Assembly: GCF_004216775.1 (NCBI RefSeq) | Contig: NZ_SGXF01000001.1 | Span: 732,828-796,827, forward strand | Origin: Cuneatibacter caecimuris | GTDB taxonomy: Bacteria; Bacillota; Clostridia; Lachnospirales; Lachnospiraceae | DNA length: 64,000 nucleotides | Direction of reading: 5' to 3' | The notes under the pieces: generated by a model | Databases searched by the model: none | The model's input: only the letters and a program-made list of their open reading frames with translations | What the model was told of the DNA's origin: nothing | Shown here: in pieces, positions 33,711 through 41,679 of the stretch | Layout: every line of letters begins with the position of its first letter | Position numbering within the stretch: the stretch's first letter is position 1 | Position numbers and translations under genes: made by a program

Positions 33711-35633
33711 TCAATTTGGGCTCTCCAATTCAATGCTGAGCCCCTCCTGATACTTTCTCTCCATCATATGTCTTGCCTTCCTGTTTTCCACAGTGTCAAA
33801 AACAATGGAAAAATCATAATCCTCCGGATACAGCTCTGTTGCGGCTACTTTAAGCTTCAGACGTTTATGGTTGACCAGCACCTTTTCTTTCTGAATCTGG
33901 ACCAGTACATTTCCCTGCCTGTCAGCGGGCTTCACTACTATGCCGATTTTGTTTTCCGGCAGGATCGTCACGCTGTCCCCTCTGGCAAAACCTGTTCCGT
34001 GCACAGCTTCTTTTTTACCGTTTTTCTCCCCCTCTATTCCGGGCATCTTTTTCTTGATCAGGCCGGCGTCTTTTTCTTCTAGATTTAAATCTTCAAATAT
34101 TCTGTCTGCCTGGCTCCCGTATGCCGCCCGGGCCGCTGTCCGCAGCATTTGATTCGGAATGCCAAGCCTCTTGGCGATATAGAGGGCGCAGCTCTCCCCG
34201 GATTTTCCCATTTCCAGCCGGTAGAGAGGCTTCAGGCTTTCCCTGTCAAAGGCCATGCGCGCATTGATAATCTCTTCATGGCTTTTCGCGTACTCTTTTA
34301 CTTCCGGATAGTGGGTTGTCACCAGAAAAAGAGCGCCGCTTTGCCGCAGCTCATCCAAAATGGCGACAGCAATTCCCATACCTTCCGCCGGATCTGTTCC
34401 GGATCCCAGTTCATCCAGGATCACCAGGCTCTCCCTATCCGCCCTTGTCAGGATTTCCAATATATTTTTTATATGGGCGGAAAAGGTGGACAGGTTATCT
34501 GAAATATTCTGGCCATCCCCAATATCGCATAAAATCTGGCTGTTCATTGCAATATCAGCACGTTGGCAGGGAATATGAAGCCCCGAACAGGCCATCGCGC
34601 TCAGCAGCGCGGCTGTCTTGATCGTCACAGTCTTTCCACCGGTATTTGGGCCTGTAATCACCATCCCCCGCTTTCCTGTACTGATTTCAAAATCCAGAGG
34701 AACGCAGCTTTCCGGAGGCAGCATGGGATGCCTGGCCTTTTCCAGGAAAATCCTCCGTTCCAGGTTTACTTCTGGTTCTACGCCATTCATATCCATGCTC
34801 ATTTTCCCTTTTGCGAACATAAAGTCAAGAAGTATAATTACTCTGATATCTTCCCTTATTTCTGCCTCTGATAAAGCAATTTGTTCCATTAAAGAATAAA
34901 GAATGCGTCTTTCCTCTGTGTCTTCCTGGATTTGATACAGCTCATATTCTTCCCGTAATCTGGCCGCTGCCTTTGGCTCAATAAAAAATGTAGAGCCTGT
35001 TGAGGACTGATCCACCACAATCCCCGGCACTTTGGACTTAAATTCCTTTTTTACAGGAATGCACAGCCTTCCGCCCCTCTGCGCCACAAAAGAATCCGCG
35101 GCATATTTTTTATTGATGCTTAATGCCTGTTCCGCCTTTTCCCGGATCTTTTCACGGAGCAGCTGGATCTGCCGCCTGATATTGCGAAGAGGAACCGACG
35201 CATAATCGTCTATCTTTCCTCCGCGGATGGAACGTTCTATTTCTTTCTGCAGTCCGGTCAGCGGATTCAGGTTATCGCTGTAAAATGCAATCCCCATCTG
35301 CGTGTGGTGGTGGTTCTCCAGATAGCTTTTCAGACGCCTGACTGCTACCAGAAAACCCCCTGTCTGCTCAATTTGTTCCGGCAAAAGCAAATCTCCTCTC
35401 ACAGACCGTTCCAGATATTCCTCAATATTTTCCATAATCGGGAGCGGCGGCGAGCCTGCTTCCTCCAGCATTTTCCTGGCCTGGGTGGTGTCCCGCATAT
35501 TTTTGGCCAGTTTTGAATAAGACCGGTAAGGCCGAAGGGCTTCCGCCATCTCTTTTGCCTGCCCGGAACAGGCGTATTCCTTCAGTTTTTCTATAATTTG
35601 ATTGTATCCTATTGTTTTTAATGATTGGTCCAT
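33711..35633 (-). CDS. MutS2-like ATPase lacking the Smr domain
   Basis: A 640-residue MutS-family protein. The core, clamp and lever parts (about 1-310) precede the ATPase with Walker A TGPNTGGKTVTIKTAALLSA (near 333), Walker B SLVILDELGSGTDPAEGMG (near 405) and TTHYPEV. A short KOW-like segment follows (FARGDSVTILPENKIGIVVK) and the protein ends without the Smr nuclease domain of full MutS2 (about 780 residues). MutS2 relatives bind DNA or split collided ribosomes; which applies here is open. A long attenuator-like leader precedes it. Confidence 0.85.
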   Translation of the reverse strand: MDQSLKTIGYNQIIEKLKEYACSGQAKEMAEALRPYRSYSKLAKNMRDTTQARKMLEEAGSPPLPIMENIEEYLERSVRGDLLLPEQIEQTGGFLVAVRRLKSYLENHHHTQMGIAFYSDNLNPLTGLQKEIERSIRGGKIDDYASVPLRNIRRQIQLLREKIREKAEQALSINKKYAADSFVAQRGGRLCIPVKKEFKSKVPGIVVDQSSTGSTFFIEPKAAARLREEYELYQIQEDTEERRILYSLMEQIALSEAEIREDIRVIILLDFMFAKGKMSMDMNGVEPEVNLERRIFLEKARHPMLPPESCVPLDFEISTGKRGMVITGPNTGGKTVTIKTAALLSAMACSGLHIPCQRADIAMNSQILCDIGDGQNISDNLSTFSAHIKNILEILTRADRESLVILDELGSGTDPAEGMGIAVAILDELRQSGALFLVTTHYPEVKEYAKSHEEIINARMAFDRESLKPLYRLEMGKSGESCALYIAKRLGIPNQMLRTAARAAYGSQADRIFEDLNLEEKDAGLIKKKMPGIEGEKNGKKEAVHGTGFARGDSVTILPENKIGIVVKPADRQGNVLVQIQKEKVLVNHKRLKLKVAATELYPEDYDFSIVFDTVENRKARHMMERKYQEGLSIELESPN

Positions 35634-35651
35634 TTCTTATCCTTTCTTTTG

Positions 35652-35722
35652 AAAAAGAATCCCGCTCGCGGGATTTCCCGGAGGGTTCTGTTGCATAGGG
35701 AACGCAGTTTCCTATGCAAAAA
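35652..35722 (+). repeat. Dispersed hairpin repeat, copy D (short form)
   Basis: A 71-bp copy. Hairpin 1 is AATCCCG-CTCG-CGGGATT (35658-35675), with a stem sequence different from copy A but perfectly paired around the same type of loop. The GGAGGGTTCTG box and hairpin TTGCATAGGGAAC/GTTTCCTATGCAA (35691-35719) follow. It lies between the leader terminator and the start codon of the MutS2-like gene, within its 5' leader on the opposite strand. Confidence 0.82.
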
Positions 35723-35778
35723 TAAAAGAAAAACCGCAGACGCATCCGCCCTTTCAGGCATACAGCTTCCACGGTTTT
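35720..35778 (-). terminator. Intrinsic terminator in the leader of the MutS2-like gene
   Basis: On the minus strand AAAACCGTGGAAGC pairs with GCGTCTGCGGTTTT (one mismatch and two G-U) and is followed by a run rich in T (TTTTTCTTTTATTTTT overall). It lies about 90 bp before the ATG and about 300 nt after the promoter, so it would stop transcription before the gene unless overridden. Confidence 0.78.
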
Positions 35779-36001
35779 ATTTTATCCAGACATTCAGGCC
35801 TGCTCTCCATCTTTTCTGAACATTATAAAATAAAAAGAACACAGCCATACAGCCATGCTCTTCATTCATCCATAATAATACGGACGATCGTATATGAAGT
35901 GTATGATATATTAGTAAGGCAGATACGCCGGCATTCTGCGCATACCGGCAACAGGACCAGATGGAATATGTCACAGCAAAACCACCCGTCCCTGCAACTA
36001 T
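35779..36001 (-). other. Structured leader segment between leader ORF and terminator
   Basis: About 220 nt of transcribed leader without a convincing gene. It contains GCCGG/CCGGC-type inverted repeats around 35925-35955 and a GTG-initiated frame of 65 codons (35777-35974) of doubtful status. It could hold the alternative pairing partner of the terminator stem; I could not identify a definite antiterminator by eye. Confidence 0.45.
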
Positions 36002-36040
36002 TTAATTAGCCGCAATCTCCATTACTAACACAGTTAACAT
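36002..36040 (-). CDS. Short leader peptide MLTVLVMEIAAN
   Basis: A 12-codon frame starts with ATG at 36038-36040, preceded by GAGAGG at six bases and beginning about 30 nt after the predicted transcription start. It ends in TAA. Strong promoter, good ribosome site, tiny ORF and downstream terminator are the hallmarks of a translation-sensing leader. The peptide is hydrophobic and matches none I can name. Expression is inferred. Confidence 0.5.
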   Translation of the reverse strand: MLTVLVMEIAAN

Positions 36041-36071
36041 GCACTTTCCTCTCTTTCTTCATTCTGGATTT

Positions 36072-36099
36072 ATTATAGCATAAATTTTCACCATGTCAA
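36072..36099 (-). promoter_or_regulatory. Near-consensus promoter of the MutS2-like leader
   Basis: TTGACA (36094-36099) and TATAAT (36072-36077) on the minus strand are spaced by 16 bp. Both boxes are perfect consensus, about 440 bp upstream of the MutS2-like start codon. Confidence 0.85.
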
Positions 36100-36124
36100 C
36101 CCCTGATGATGCCCGCATAATCCT

Positions 36125-36874
36125 TTACTTTTTCAATATCCTGCCAAGACTGCCCGCATCCAGCAGATTCACTGTCTCAAATCTGCCTTTATAAAATACA
36201 GCCCAGTTATTGAAAACGCAAGGCAGTTCCTTCGCTTTCTGCAGCGTATCCACCTGAATCAATGAAACCGGAACCGCGTTCTCTTCACAATATTTTCTGA
36301 CCCATTCTATTCTCTGGCGGATATAGGGGCACTGCATATCATAGTAAATCGTCAGGTCTTTGTTTGCCGGCTCCCCGCTCTTTACATTCTCTGCAAACTT
36401 TGGCCTGGTCCCGTCAAAAGAAAGGGCGAGCAGCTCATACCCATCCTCAGTAGTATCCACTGCCTCAAATCCGAACTTCGCCGCAAAGGACTGATCAGAA
36501 AGCCAAGCCTTTTGCTTTTTGGCTCCCAGCATGCAGACGCCGGATTTTCCTTTTGCTTTCGCGTCAGCGATACAATACTCCATCAGTGCTTTGCCATGCC
36601 CTTTTCCCTTGCAGGTTCCTGAAACCCACAGACAATACACATATAAGTAATTGTCGCCGGTAACGGGAACCCAGGCTGTCTCAAGAGGCGCGTACTCAAT
36701 GAATACAATGGCTTTTTCATTCAGCTTGCGGAACACATGTCCTTCCTTCAGCCGGTCTGCCAGCCATAAACGCTTTGCTTCGATGCCGGGATGGGGCTTT
36801 TTGCTTCGGATCAGGCAGCACAAATGCTCCTCCGCCAGATTATCTTCTGTTATATTGATAAATTCAGTATTCAT
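36125..36874 (-). CDS. GNAT acetyltransferase with YoaP domain
   Basis: A 249-residue protein. The N-terminal GNAT domain (about 1-150) has VSGTCKGKGHGKALMEYCIA as the acetyl-CoA loop. The C-terminal YoaP-like part has a thioredoxin-type layout (DLTIYYDMQCPYIRQRIEWV, CVFNNWAVFYKGRFETVNLL) with one active-site-like Cys. I start at MNTEFINITEDN with GCGAGG upstream; the longer frame has no site. Substrate unknown. It follows the metal ATPase unit beyond a terminator, so it may use its own promoter. Confidence 0.85.
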   Translation of the reverse strand: MNTEFINITEDNLAEEHLCCLIRSKKPHPGIEAKRLWLADRLKEGHVFRKLNEKAIVFIEYAPLETAWVPVTGDNYLYVYCLWVSGTCKGKGHGKALMEYCIADAKAKGKSGVCMLGAKKQKAWLSDQSFAAKFGFEAVDTTEDGYELLALSFDGTRPKFAENVKSGEPANKDLTIYYDMQCPYIRQRIEWVRKYCEENAVPVSLIQVDTLQKAKELPCVFNNWAVFYKGRFETVNLLDAGSLGRILKK

Positions 36875-36935
36875 GGGCGCCTCGCTTTTTATTTTAACTA
36901 TACTATATCTGCTAGAATCTTTCAATAAAAACTCG

Positions 36936-36971
36936 AAACCTGATAATCAAACTTGATTGATCATCAGGTTT
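36936..36971 (-). terminator. Terminator of the metal-ATPase operon
   Basis: AAACCTGATGATCAA pairs with TTGATTATCAGGTTT on the minus strand (one G-U type change), with a short loop, followed by CGAGTTTTTATTG. Confidence 0.72.
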
Positions 36972-36980
36972 CTGTACATT

Positions 36981-38849
36981 TTATTTCGTCCGCAAGGCTC
37001 TCATTGCGTTGATAATTGCGATGACGGAGACGCCCACGTCTGCGAACACTGCTTCCCACATATTCGCCATTCCGAAAGCGCCCAAAATCAAAAAGGCTGC
37101 CTTCACGCCCAGAGCAAATATAATATTCTGTTTCACAATGCGCAGCGTCTTTCTGGCGATTCTCATAGTGGCGGCGATCTTTCTGGGATCGTCGTCCATC
37201 AGCACGATATCCGCGGCTTCTATGGCAGCGTCAGACCCCATGCTGCCCATGGCTATGCCGATATCCGCTCTGGAAAGAACCGGAGCGTCATTGATTCCGT
37301 CGCCTGCAAAGGCCAGCTTATCTTTGCCGGACTGCATCTTCAGCAAATCCTCCACCCGGTCCACCTTATCTTCCGGCAGAAGTTCCGCATAAACCTGATC
37401 CAGCCCCAGCTCTGCCGCAACAGCTTCTCCTACCGAGCGCTTATCCCCTGTCAGCATCACTTCTCTGCGGACGCCCGCGTCCCTCAGCTGGGCCACAGCA
37501 TCTCTTGCTTCCGGTTTTACCGTATCCGAAATCACCACCGTTCCGGCAAACCTGCCGTTTTCCGCCAGATATACGATAGTCCCTGCCTGCTCTGCCCGCA
37601 CAATGCTGATTCCGAATTTCCCCATCAACTTTTCATTGCCTGCCAGAACCGTTTTCCCGTCCACTTCCGCTTTGATGCCGTGTCCGGAAATCTCTTCCAC
37701 ATTCTGCACCCGTCCCGTATCCACGTTTTTGCCAAAAGCGGCTGCAATGGATCTGGAAATGGGGTGATCGGAATAGCTCTCGGCCAGAGCCGCCAGTTCC
37801 AGCAGTTCTTCTTCTGTTCTGCCGGCAGGATACAGCCCTGAAACTCTGAAATCCCCTCTTGTCAGAGTTCCCGTCTTGTCAAACACAATGGTGCGCATTT
37901 CGGACATTGCTTCCAGATAGTTGCTGCCCTTGACCAGGACGCCGATCCGGGAAGCCGCGCCGATTCCCCCGAAAAAGCTTAAAGGCACGGAAATTACCAG
38001 CGCGCAGGGACAGGAAATAACCAGGAAAATGCAGGCCCGTTCAATCCACTCGCCCCAGTTTCCCCCTGTGATCAAAGGCGGCAGCAGCGCCAGAAGCAGC
38101 GCGCCGATCACAACTGCCGGAGTATAGTATCGGGCAAATTTTGTGATGAAATTTTCTGTCTTCGCTTTCTTTTCACTGGCGTTCTCCACCAGTTCCAGAA
38201 TTTTGGAAACAGTGGAATCTTCAAATTCTTTTGTCACCCGGACATGCAGCAGGCCGCTGCCGTTGACGCATCCGCTGATGACCTCCGCCCCGGCCTGAAC
38301 CCCCCTGGGAACGGATTCCCCTGTGAGCGCGGAAGTATCCACCATGGAGCTTCCCTCTGTCACAATGCCGTCCAGGGGGATTCTCTCTCCCGGTTTCACC
38401 AGGATCACATCTCCCACTGATACATCGTCAGGGTCCACCTGAACCACCTGGCCGTCCTGTTCTATATTTGCGTATTCCGGGCAAATATCCATCAGCTCGG
38501 AAATAGACTGGCGGGAACGGTTCACTGCATAGCTCTGGAATAGCTCGCCCACCTGGTAAAACAGCATCACTGCCACGCCCTCTGAATATTCCCCAACACC
38601 AAAGGCGCCGAAGGTAGCGATCATCATTAAAAAGTTCTCGTCAAATATCTGTCCGTGGCTGATATTGCGGGCCGCTTTCCAGATCACGTCCCAGCCGATC
38701 AGCAGATATGGGACTAAAAACAGCAGAAATCCCACCGGAAAATCCCAGGAGATTCCTGCTGCGCCTGTCTTTTCCATAACCATCAGCGCAGCCAGAATAA
38801 CAAAAGATAAGATAATACGCAATAGTGTGCGTTTCTGCTTTTTGTTCAT
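36981..38849 (-). CDS. Heavy-metal translocating P1B-type ATPase (Zn/Cd type)
   Basis: A 622-residue metal pump. The transmembrane metal site is VISCPCALVISVP (CPC), the phosphorylation site is VFDKTGTLTRGD and the hinge FAGDGINDAPVLSRADIGIA. The actuator TGES is in ALTGESVPRG. There is no N-terminal HMA domain within the protein; a separate HMA protein is encoded just upstream. With an ArsR-type sensor in the operon, efflux of Zn, Cd or Pb is most likely. Co or Cu are less likely given CPC with the ArsR type. Confidence 0.92.
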   Translation of the reverse strand: MNKKQKRTLLRIILSFVILAALMVMEKTGAAGISWDFPVGFLLFLVPYLLIGWDVIWKAARNISHGQIFDENFLMMIATFGAFGVGEYSEGVAVMLFYQVGELFQSYAVNRSRQSISELMDICPEYANIEQDGQVVQVDPDDVSVGDVILVKPGERIPLDGIVTEGSSMVDTSALTGESVPRGVQAGAEVISGCVNGSGLLHVRVTKEFEDSTVSKILELVENASEKKAKTENFITKFARYYTPAVVIGALLLALLPPLITGGNWGEWIERACIFLVISCPCALVISVPLSFFGGIGAASRIGVLVKGSNYLEAMSEMRTIVFDKTGTLTRGDFRVSGLYPAGRTEEELLELAALAESYSDHPISRSIAAAFGKNVDTGRVQNVEEISGHGIKAEVDGKTVLAGNEKLMGKFGISIVRAEQAGTIVYLAENGRFAGTVVISDTVKPEARDAVAQLRDAGVRREVMLTGDKRSVGEAVAAELGLDQVYAELLPEDKVDRVEDLLKMQSGKDKLAFAGDGINDAPVLSRADIGIAMGSMGSDAAIEAADIVLMDDDPRKIAATMRIARKTLRIVKQNIIFALGVKAAFLILGAFGMANMWEAVFADVGVSVIAIINAMRALRTK

Positions 38850-38858
38850 CTTCTCACC

Positions 38859-39077
38859 TTACATCTGAATCCGGCAGTCCGGCTCCACCTTTCTGCAGAC
38901 CTCCACAACCTGCTTCATCACTTCATCAAATCTGTCCTCTGCTGCTTCCACCGTCAACTTCTGCATCATAAAACTCACGCTGGCATTTTCCACGCCCTCG
39001 ATTTTTTTAATTGCATCTTCCATCTTCTGCGCGCAGTTGGCACAATCCAGATCCGCCAGTTTAAACTTTTTCTTCAT
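38859..39077 (-). CDS. Heavy-metal-associated (HMA) domain protein
   Basis: A 72-residue ferredoxin-fold metallochaperone-like protein. The metal motif is LADLDCANCAQKMEDAI (CxxC at residues 12-15), followed by IEGVENASVSFMMQKLTVEA. GGAGG precedes the ATG at 39075-39077. It lies 9 bp before the ATPase that lacks its own HMA domain, so it probably acts as the detached N-terminal domain delivering metal. Confidence 0.88.
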   Translation of the reverse strand: MKKKFKLADLDCANCAQKMEDAIKKIEGVENASVSFMMQKLTVEAAEDRFDEVMKQVVEVCRKVEPDCRIQM

Positions 39078-39100
39078 TATTCCTGTCCTCCTGAAATCAT

Positions 39101-39463
39101 TTACTTTTCTGTTAAATGCGCCATGCCCTGGTTCAGAATTGAATGCACATGCTCGTCGTCCAGGGAATAAAAGACCTGCTTTCCGTCTCTTCTGCTTTTC
39201 ACCAGCCTGGACTGTTTCAGAATCCTCAGCTGATGGGAAATTGCCGACTGATTCATATTCAGCAGCTGGGCGATGTCGCAGACGCACATTTCGGCTTCAA
39301 ACAGCACATATAAAATTTTGATCCGGGTGGAATCCCCGAATACCTTGAACACTTCGGCCAGATCATACAGCGTATCTTCCTCCGGCAGCTGTGCCCGCGC
39401 TGTATTCACCAGGTCTTCGTGTACCTGGATCTGTTCGCAGCATTCCACATCATGAATTGCCAT
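39101..39463 (-). CDS. ArsR/SmtB family metal-responsive repressor
   Basis: A 120-residue winged-helix repressor. The metal-binding helix carries EAEMCVCDIAQLL (the ELCVCDL motif of CadC-like sensors) plus N-terminal Cys (DVECCEQ). The recognition helix is NMNQSAISHQLRILKQSRLV. I start at MAIHDVECC. It heads the operon with the HMA protein and P1B ATPase and probably binds the palindrome at 39495-39516, releasing it on Cd, Pb or Zn binding. Confidence 0.92.
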   Translation of the reverse strand: MAIHDVECCEQIQVHEDLVNTARAQLPEEDTLYDLAEVFKVFGDSTRIKILYVLFEAEMCVCDIAQLLNMNQSAISHQLRILKQSRLVKSRRDGKQVFYSLDDEHVHSILNQGMAHLTEK

Positions 39464-39494
39464 CTGTCTCCACCTCCTGAATTTCAAATCTATT

Positions 39495-39546
39495 CATATG
39501 AATATCTGTTCATATGTATGATAAATCATATCTGTCAGTTTGTCAA
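39495..39546 (-). promoter_or_regulatory. Promoter and SmtB-type operator of the metal operon
   Basis: TTGACA (39541-39546) and TATCAT (39518-39523) on the minus strand have a 17-bp spacer. Directly downstream is the inverted repeat CATATGAA-TATCTG-TTCATATG (39495-39516). The -35 box lies within the last codons of the nucleotidyltransferase gene. Confidence 0.82.
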
Positions 39547-40314
39547 CTGTTTTTTTATTCTTGATTCAATTTCTTTCAGCAGGGTTTCTGCGAATTGTTT
39601 CCCGGCCTCTTCCTCTGCCTGCATCCCCCTGTCTGACCGGTAGCATTGCAGCGCCTGCAGGATGAGGGAACGGTATTTCTTCTCCAGATTTTCCAGCCCC
39701 CATTCCCCACCCCTTTCTTTTGAAAGAATAGTTCCTTCCCTTAAATATGCCGATATTCTGCACAAATTCAAAATATTGTAAACAGGCTGATCTAAAATAT
39801 CCGCCGCTGCGTTTTTAATATCATGCCACAGGCTGTCCAAATAACAGTCGGCAGGTACAGCGCCAAAGACTTCAGGGATTTCCTTTCCGGAGAGTTTTAC
39901 TCCGTATTCTTTAATAATTGTAAAATGGGCCGCCAGATCTCTGTCTTCCCCTTTCATCTGACTGATGAATTCCCTGGGGTTCTCAAGCGCCCTTTGCCTG
40001 TGCATGCATGAAAAATGCATTTCAAACGGGGTCGGGTAAATAAATGGATCACAGTATTTCTTATTTACAAAGCTGATTTCCAGACCTTTCGCAGGGGCTC
40101 TGGCGTCCAGTTCCGCAATGTTTTCCAAAAGGCTGAGTTTTTGTTCATCAGCTATGCTGTCCTCCACAATCACGATCACATCAATATCGCTCTTGTGAGG
40201 GTTAAAGCATCCCATAGCCAGGGAACCGTGCAGGTAAATTCCTGTGAGGCTGCCTCCCAGTATCCTCTGGCATGTATTTACAAGATCATCCAATATCTCC
40301 TGGCAGCGCATCAT
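39535..40314 (-). CDS. Aminoglycoside adenylyltransferase-like nucleotidyltransferase
   Basis: A 259-residue protein. The nucleotidyltransferase site is YLHGSLAMGCFNPHKSDIDV (G-S...D-x-D, residues about 28-47). The C-terminal helical part resembles the DUF4111 domain of ANT(9)/ANT(3'') streptomycin/spectinomycin adenylyltransferases. GGAGG precedes the double ATG. It may confer aminoglycoside modification or act on another small molecule. The stop overlaps the promoter region of the arsR operon. Confidence 0.82.
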   Translation of the reverse strand: MMRCQEILDDLVNTCQRILGGSLTGIYLHGSLAMGCFNPHKSDIDVIVIVEDSIADEQKLSLLENIAELDARAPAKGLEISFVNKKYCDPFIYPTPFEMHFSCMHRQRALENPREFISQMKGEDRDLAAHFTIIKEYGVKLSGKEIPEVFGAVPADCYLDSLWHDIKNAAADILDQPVYNILNLCRISAYLREGTILSKERGGEWGLENLEKKYRSLILQALQCYRSDRGMQAEEEAGKQFAETLLKEIESRIKKQLTN

Positions 40315-40360
40315 TTATCCTCCTATAGGCGGCATTTTGCCGCAATTTGAATCAGATCTG

Positions 40361-41023
40361 TTAAGCCCAAGAAAAGTTCTTTTTTCCAGCGCCAATCTCA
40401 AAATGGTATTTCACAATGCCAGTATCGATTTGAGACATAGGGCTGTTATCCTTTGTATGAATAGATACGGCATTACCATTCGCTTCGATGAAAAAGTTCT
40501 GTCTGTTCAGGCCTGTGGGAGCAAGAACAGCCGAATTCATACCATCAATAAACCATTTATCACTGCATGGCCTGCATAAACTTTCAATGCCCTTAGACTT
40601 ATGCTGCGTACCGTCAGCAGCGCCATAATCAATTGCAATCACACCAACTAATTCCTCCTCAGGAACCAGCGATACCAAACATTTTTTCGCATTGTATGTA
40701 TTTGTGACAAAACACGAATTAAGACCTGCTTGCTGAGCTTTAATCATAAGACGCGCTCCATAGTAACCACACTTCACATAAAAGTCACCTTGCTTTTTAC
40801 CTGCCAAAGCAATATAGTTTTTTACATTTTTGAATCTGCCAAATAAAGGGACAAAACTTTCAAATGCACCTTCATCTTCCGTTACTAATTGAATATGCAG
40901 CTGTCCCATTCGATTACACTGCTCAATTTCTTCTTTCAATCCATCAATCAAGACAGGTGAAAGTGGTTTTGTTGTATATTTCCTGACTGCGTGCCTTGCT
41001 CTGATTGCTTCTAACTCCGTCAT
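40361..41023 (-). CDS. Nitroreductase family protein
   Basis: A 220-residue FMN-dependent reductase. The N-terminal LEAIRARHAVRKYTTKPLSP is the family FMN-binding opening. Mid-protein GARLMIKAQQAGLNSCFVTN and C-terminal NSAVLAPTGLNRQNF also match the clostridial nitroreductase subgroup. AGGAGG precedes the ATG at 41021-41023. It is downstream of a TetR gene and lies 32 bp after that gene's stop, so it is probably induced by the TetR ligand. Confidence 0.85.
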   Translation of the reverse strand: MTELEAIRARHAVRKYTTKPLSPVLIDGLKEEIEQCNRMGQLHIQLVTEDEGAFESFVPLFGRFKNVKNYIALAGKKQGDFYVKCGYYGARLMIKAQQAGLNSCFVTNTYNAKKCLVSLVPEEELVGVIAIDYGAADGTQHKSKGIESLCRPCSDKWFIDGMNSAVLAPTGLNRQNFFIEANGNAVSIHTKDNSPMSQIDTGIVKYHFEIGAGKKNFSWA

Positions 41024-41055
41024 AATAGGTTCCTCCTGTTTTCTCTCAACGCATG

Positions 41056-41661
41056 TTATAACATTACTTTGTTTAATAGTATTCTCTCTGTAAGAGCACC
41101 CCAATCGCCATTTTCATACTGTATTCCTTTCATATTGGCCATAGCTGCCAGACCATGTACAGCTGCCCACATTACTAAGAGGTCATCTCTTAATTCATTT
41201 TCATCAATGTTCAGTTCTTTCATCCCTCTTTTCGCTCCATTTACGAAAATTTCAAATGGAGTGCAGTCACTGTTCCATGTAATTTCAGTCTCTTTTATTT
41301 GAATGCCCAGATACTCACTGTCAAATAAGAAATTAAAATAGTGGGGATATTTTGCAAAAAATTCCACATAGGCGACACCCATAGAAATTGTAACATACTG
41401 GCACGGATTTTCCTCAACTGCCTGTTTTAGAGTGTCTGCAAACTTGTCTATAACATAAGCGTACATTTCCCGAAGCAATTCACCTATATTCTCAAAGTGA
41501 TTATAGCAGGCAGTCGCTGACACCCCTACTTTCTTTGCCACCTTTCGTAAAGAAAACTTTTCAATTCCCACCTCGTGAATTAACTCAATTCCCTGTTCAA
41601 TAAGCGCCTCTTTTAAATTGCCAAAATGATATGATTTATTTTCGTTTACATCTGGATTCAA
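41056..41661 (-). CDS. TetR family transcriptional regulator
   Basis: A 201-residue repressor. The helix-turn-helix is FSLRKVAKKVGVSATACYNH then FENIGELL (about 38-65), followed by a C-terminal ligand domain. Two 14-bp palindromes overlap its promoter. The nitroreductase gene follows, forming a two-gene inducible unit. Base composition is more AT-rich than the neighbouring suf genes, a possible sign of separate acquisition. Confidence 0.9.
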   Translation of the reverse strand: MNPDVNENKSYHFGNLKEALIEQGIELIHEVGIEKFSLRKVAKKVGVSATACYNHFENIGELLREMYAYVIDKFADTLKQAVEENPCQYVTISMGVAYVEFFAKYPHYFNFLFDSEYLGIQIKETEITWNSDCTPFEIFVNGAKRGMKELNIDENELRDDLLVMWAAVHGLAAMANMKGIQYENGDWGALTERILLNKVML

Positions 41662-41679
41662 ATTGTCACCGCCTTTAAA

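Noticed and set aside
35777-35974. 65-codon GTG-started frame in the MutS2-like leader
   Set aside because: It runs into the terminator stem, and its product matches nothing; the 12-codon ORF nearer the promoter is a better leader-peptide candidate. A second leader peptide cannot be fully excluded.
36125-36874. YoaP-type acetyltransferase as part of the metal operon
   Set aside because: A strong terminator at 36936-36971 separates it from the P-type ATPase, so co-transcription is unlikely.
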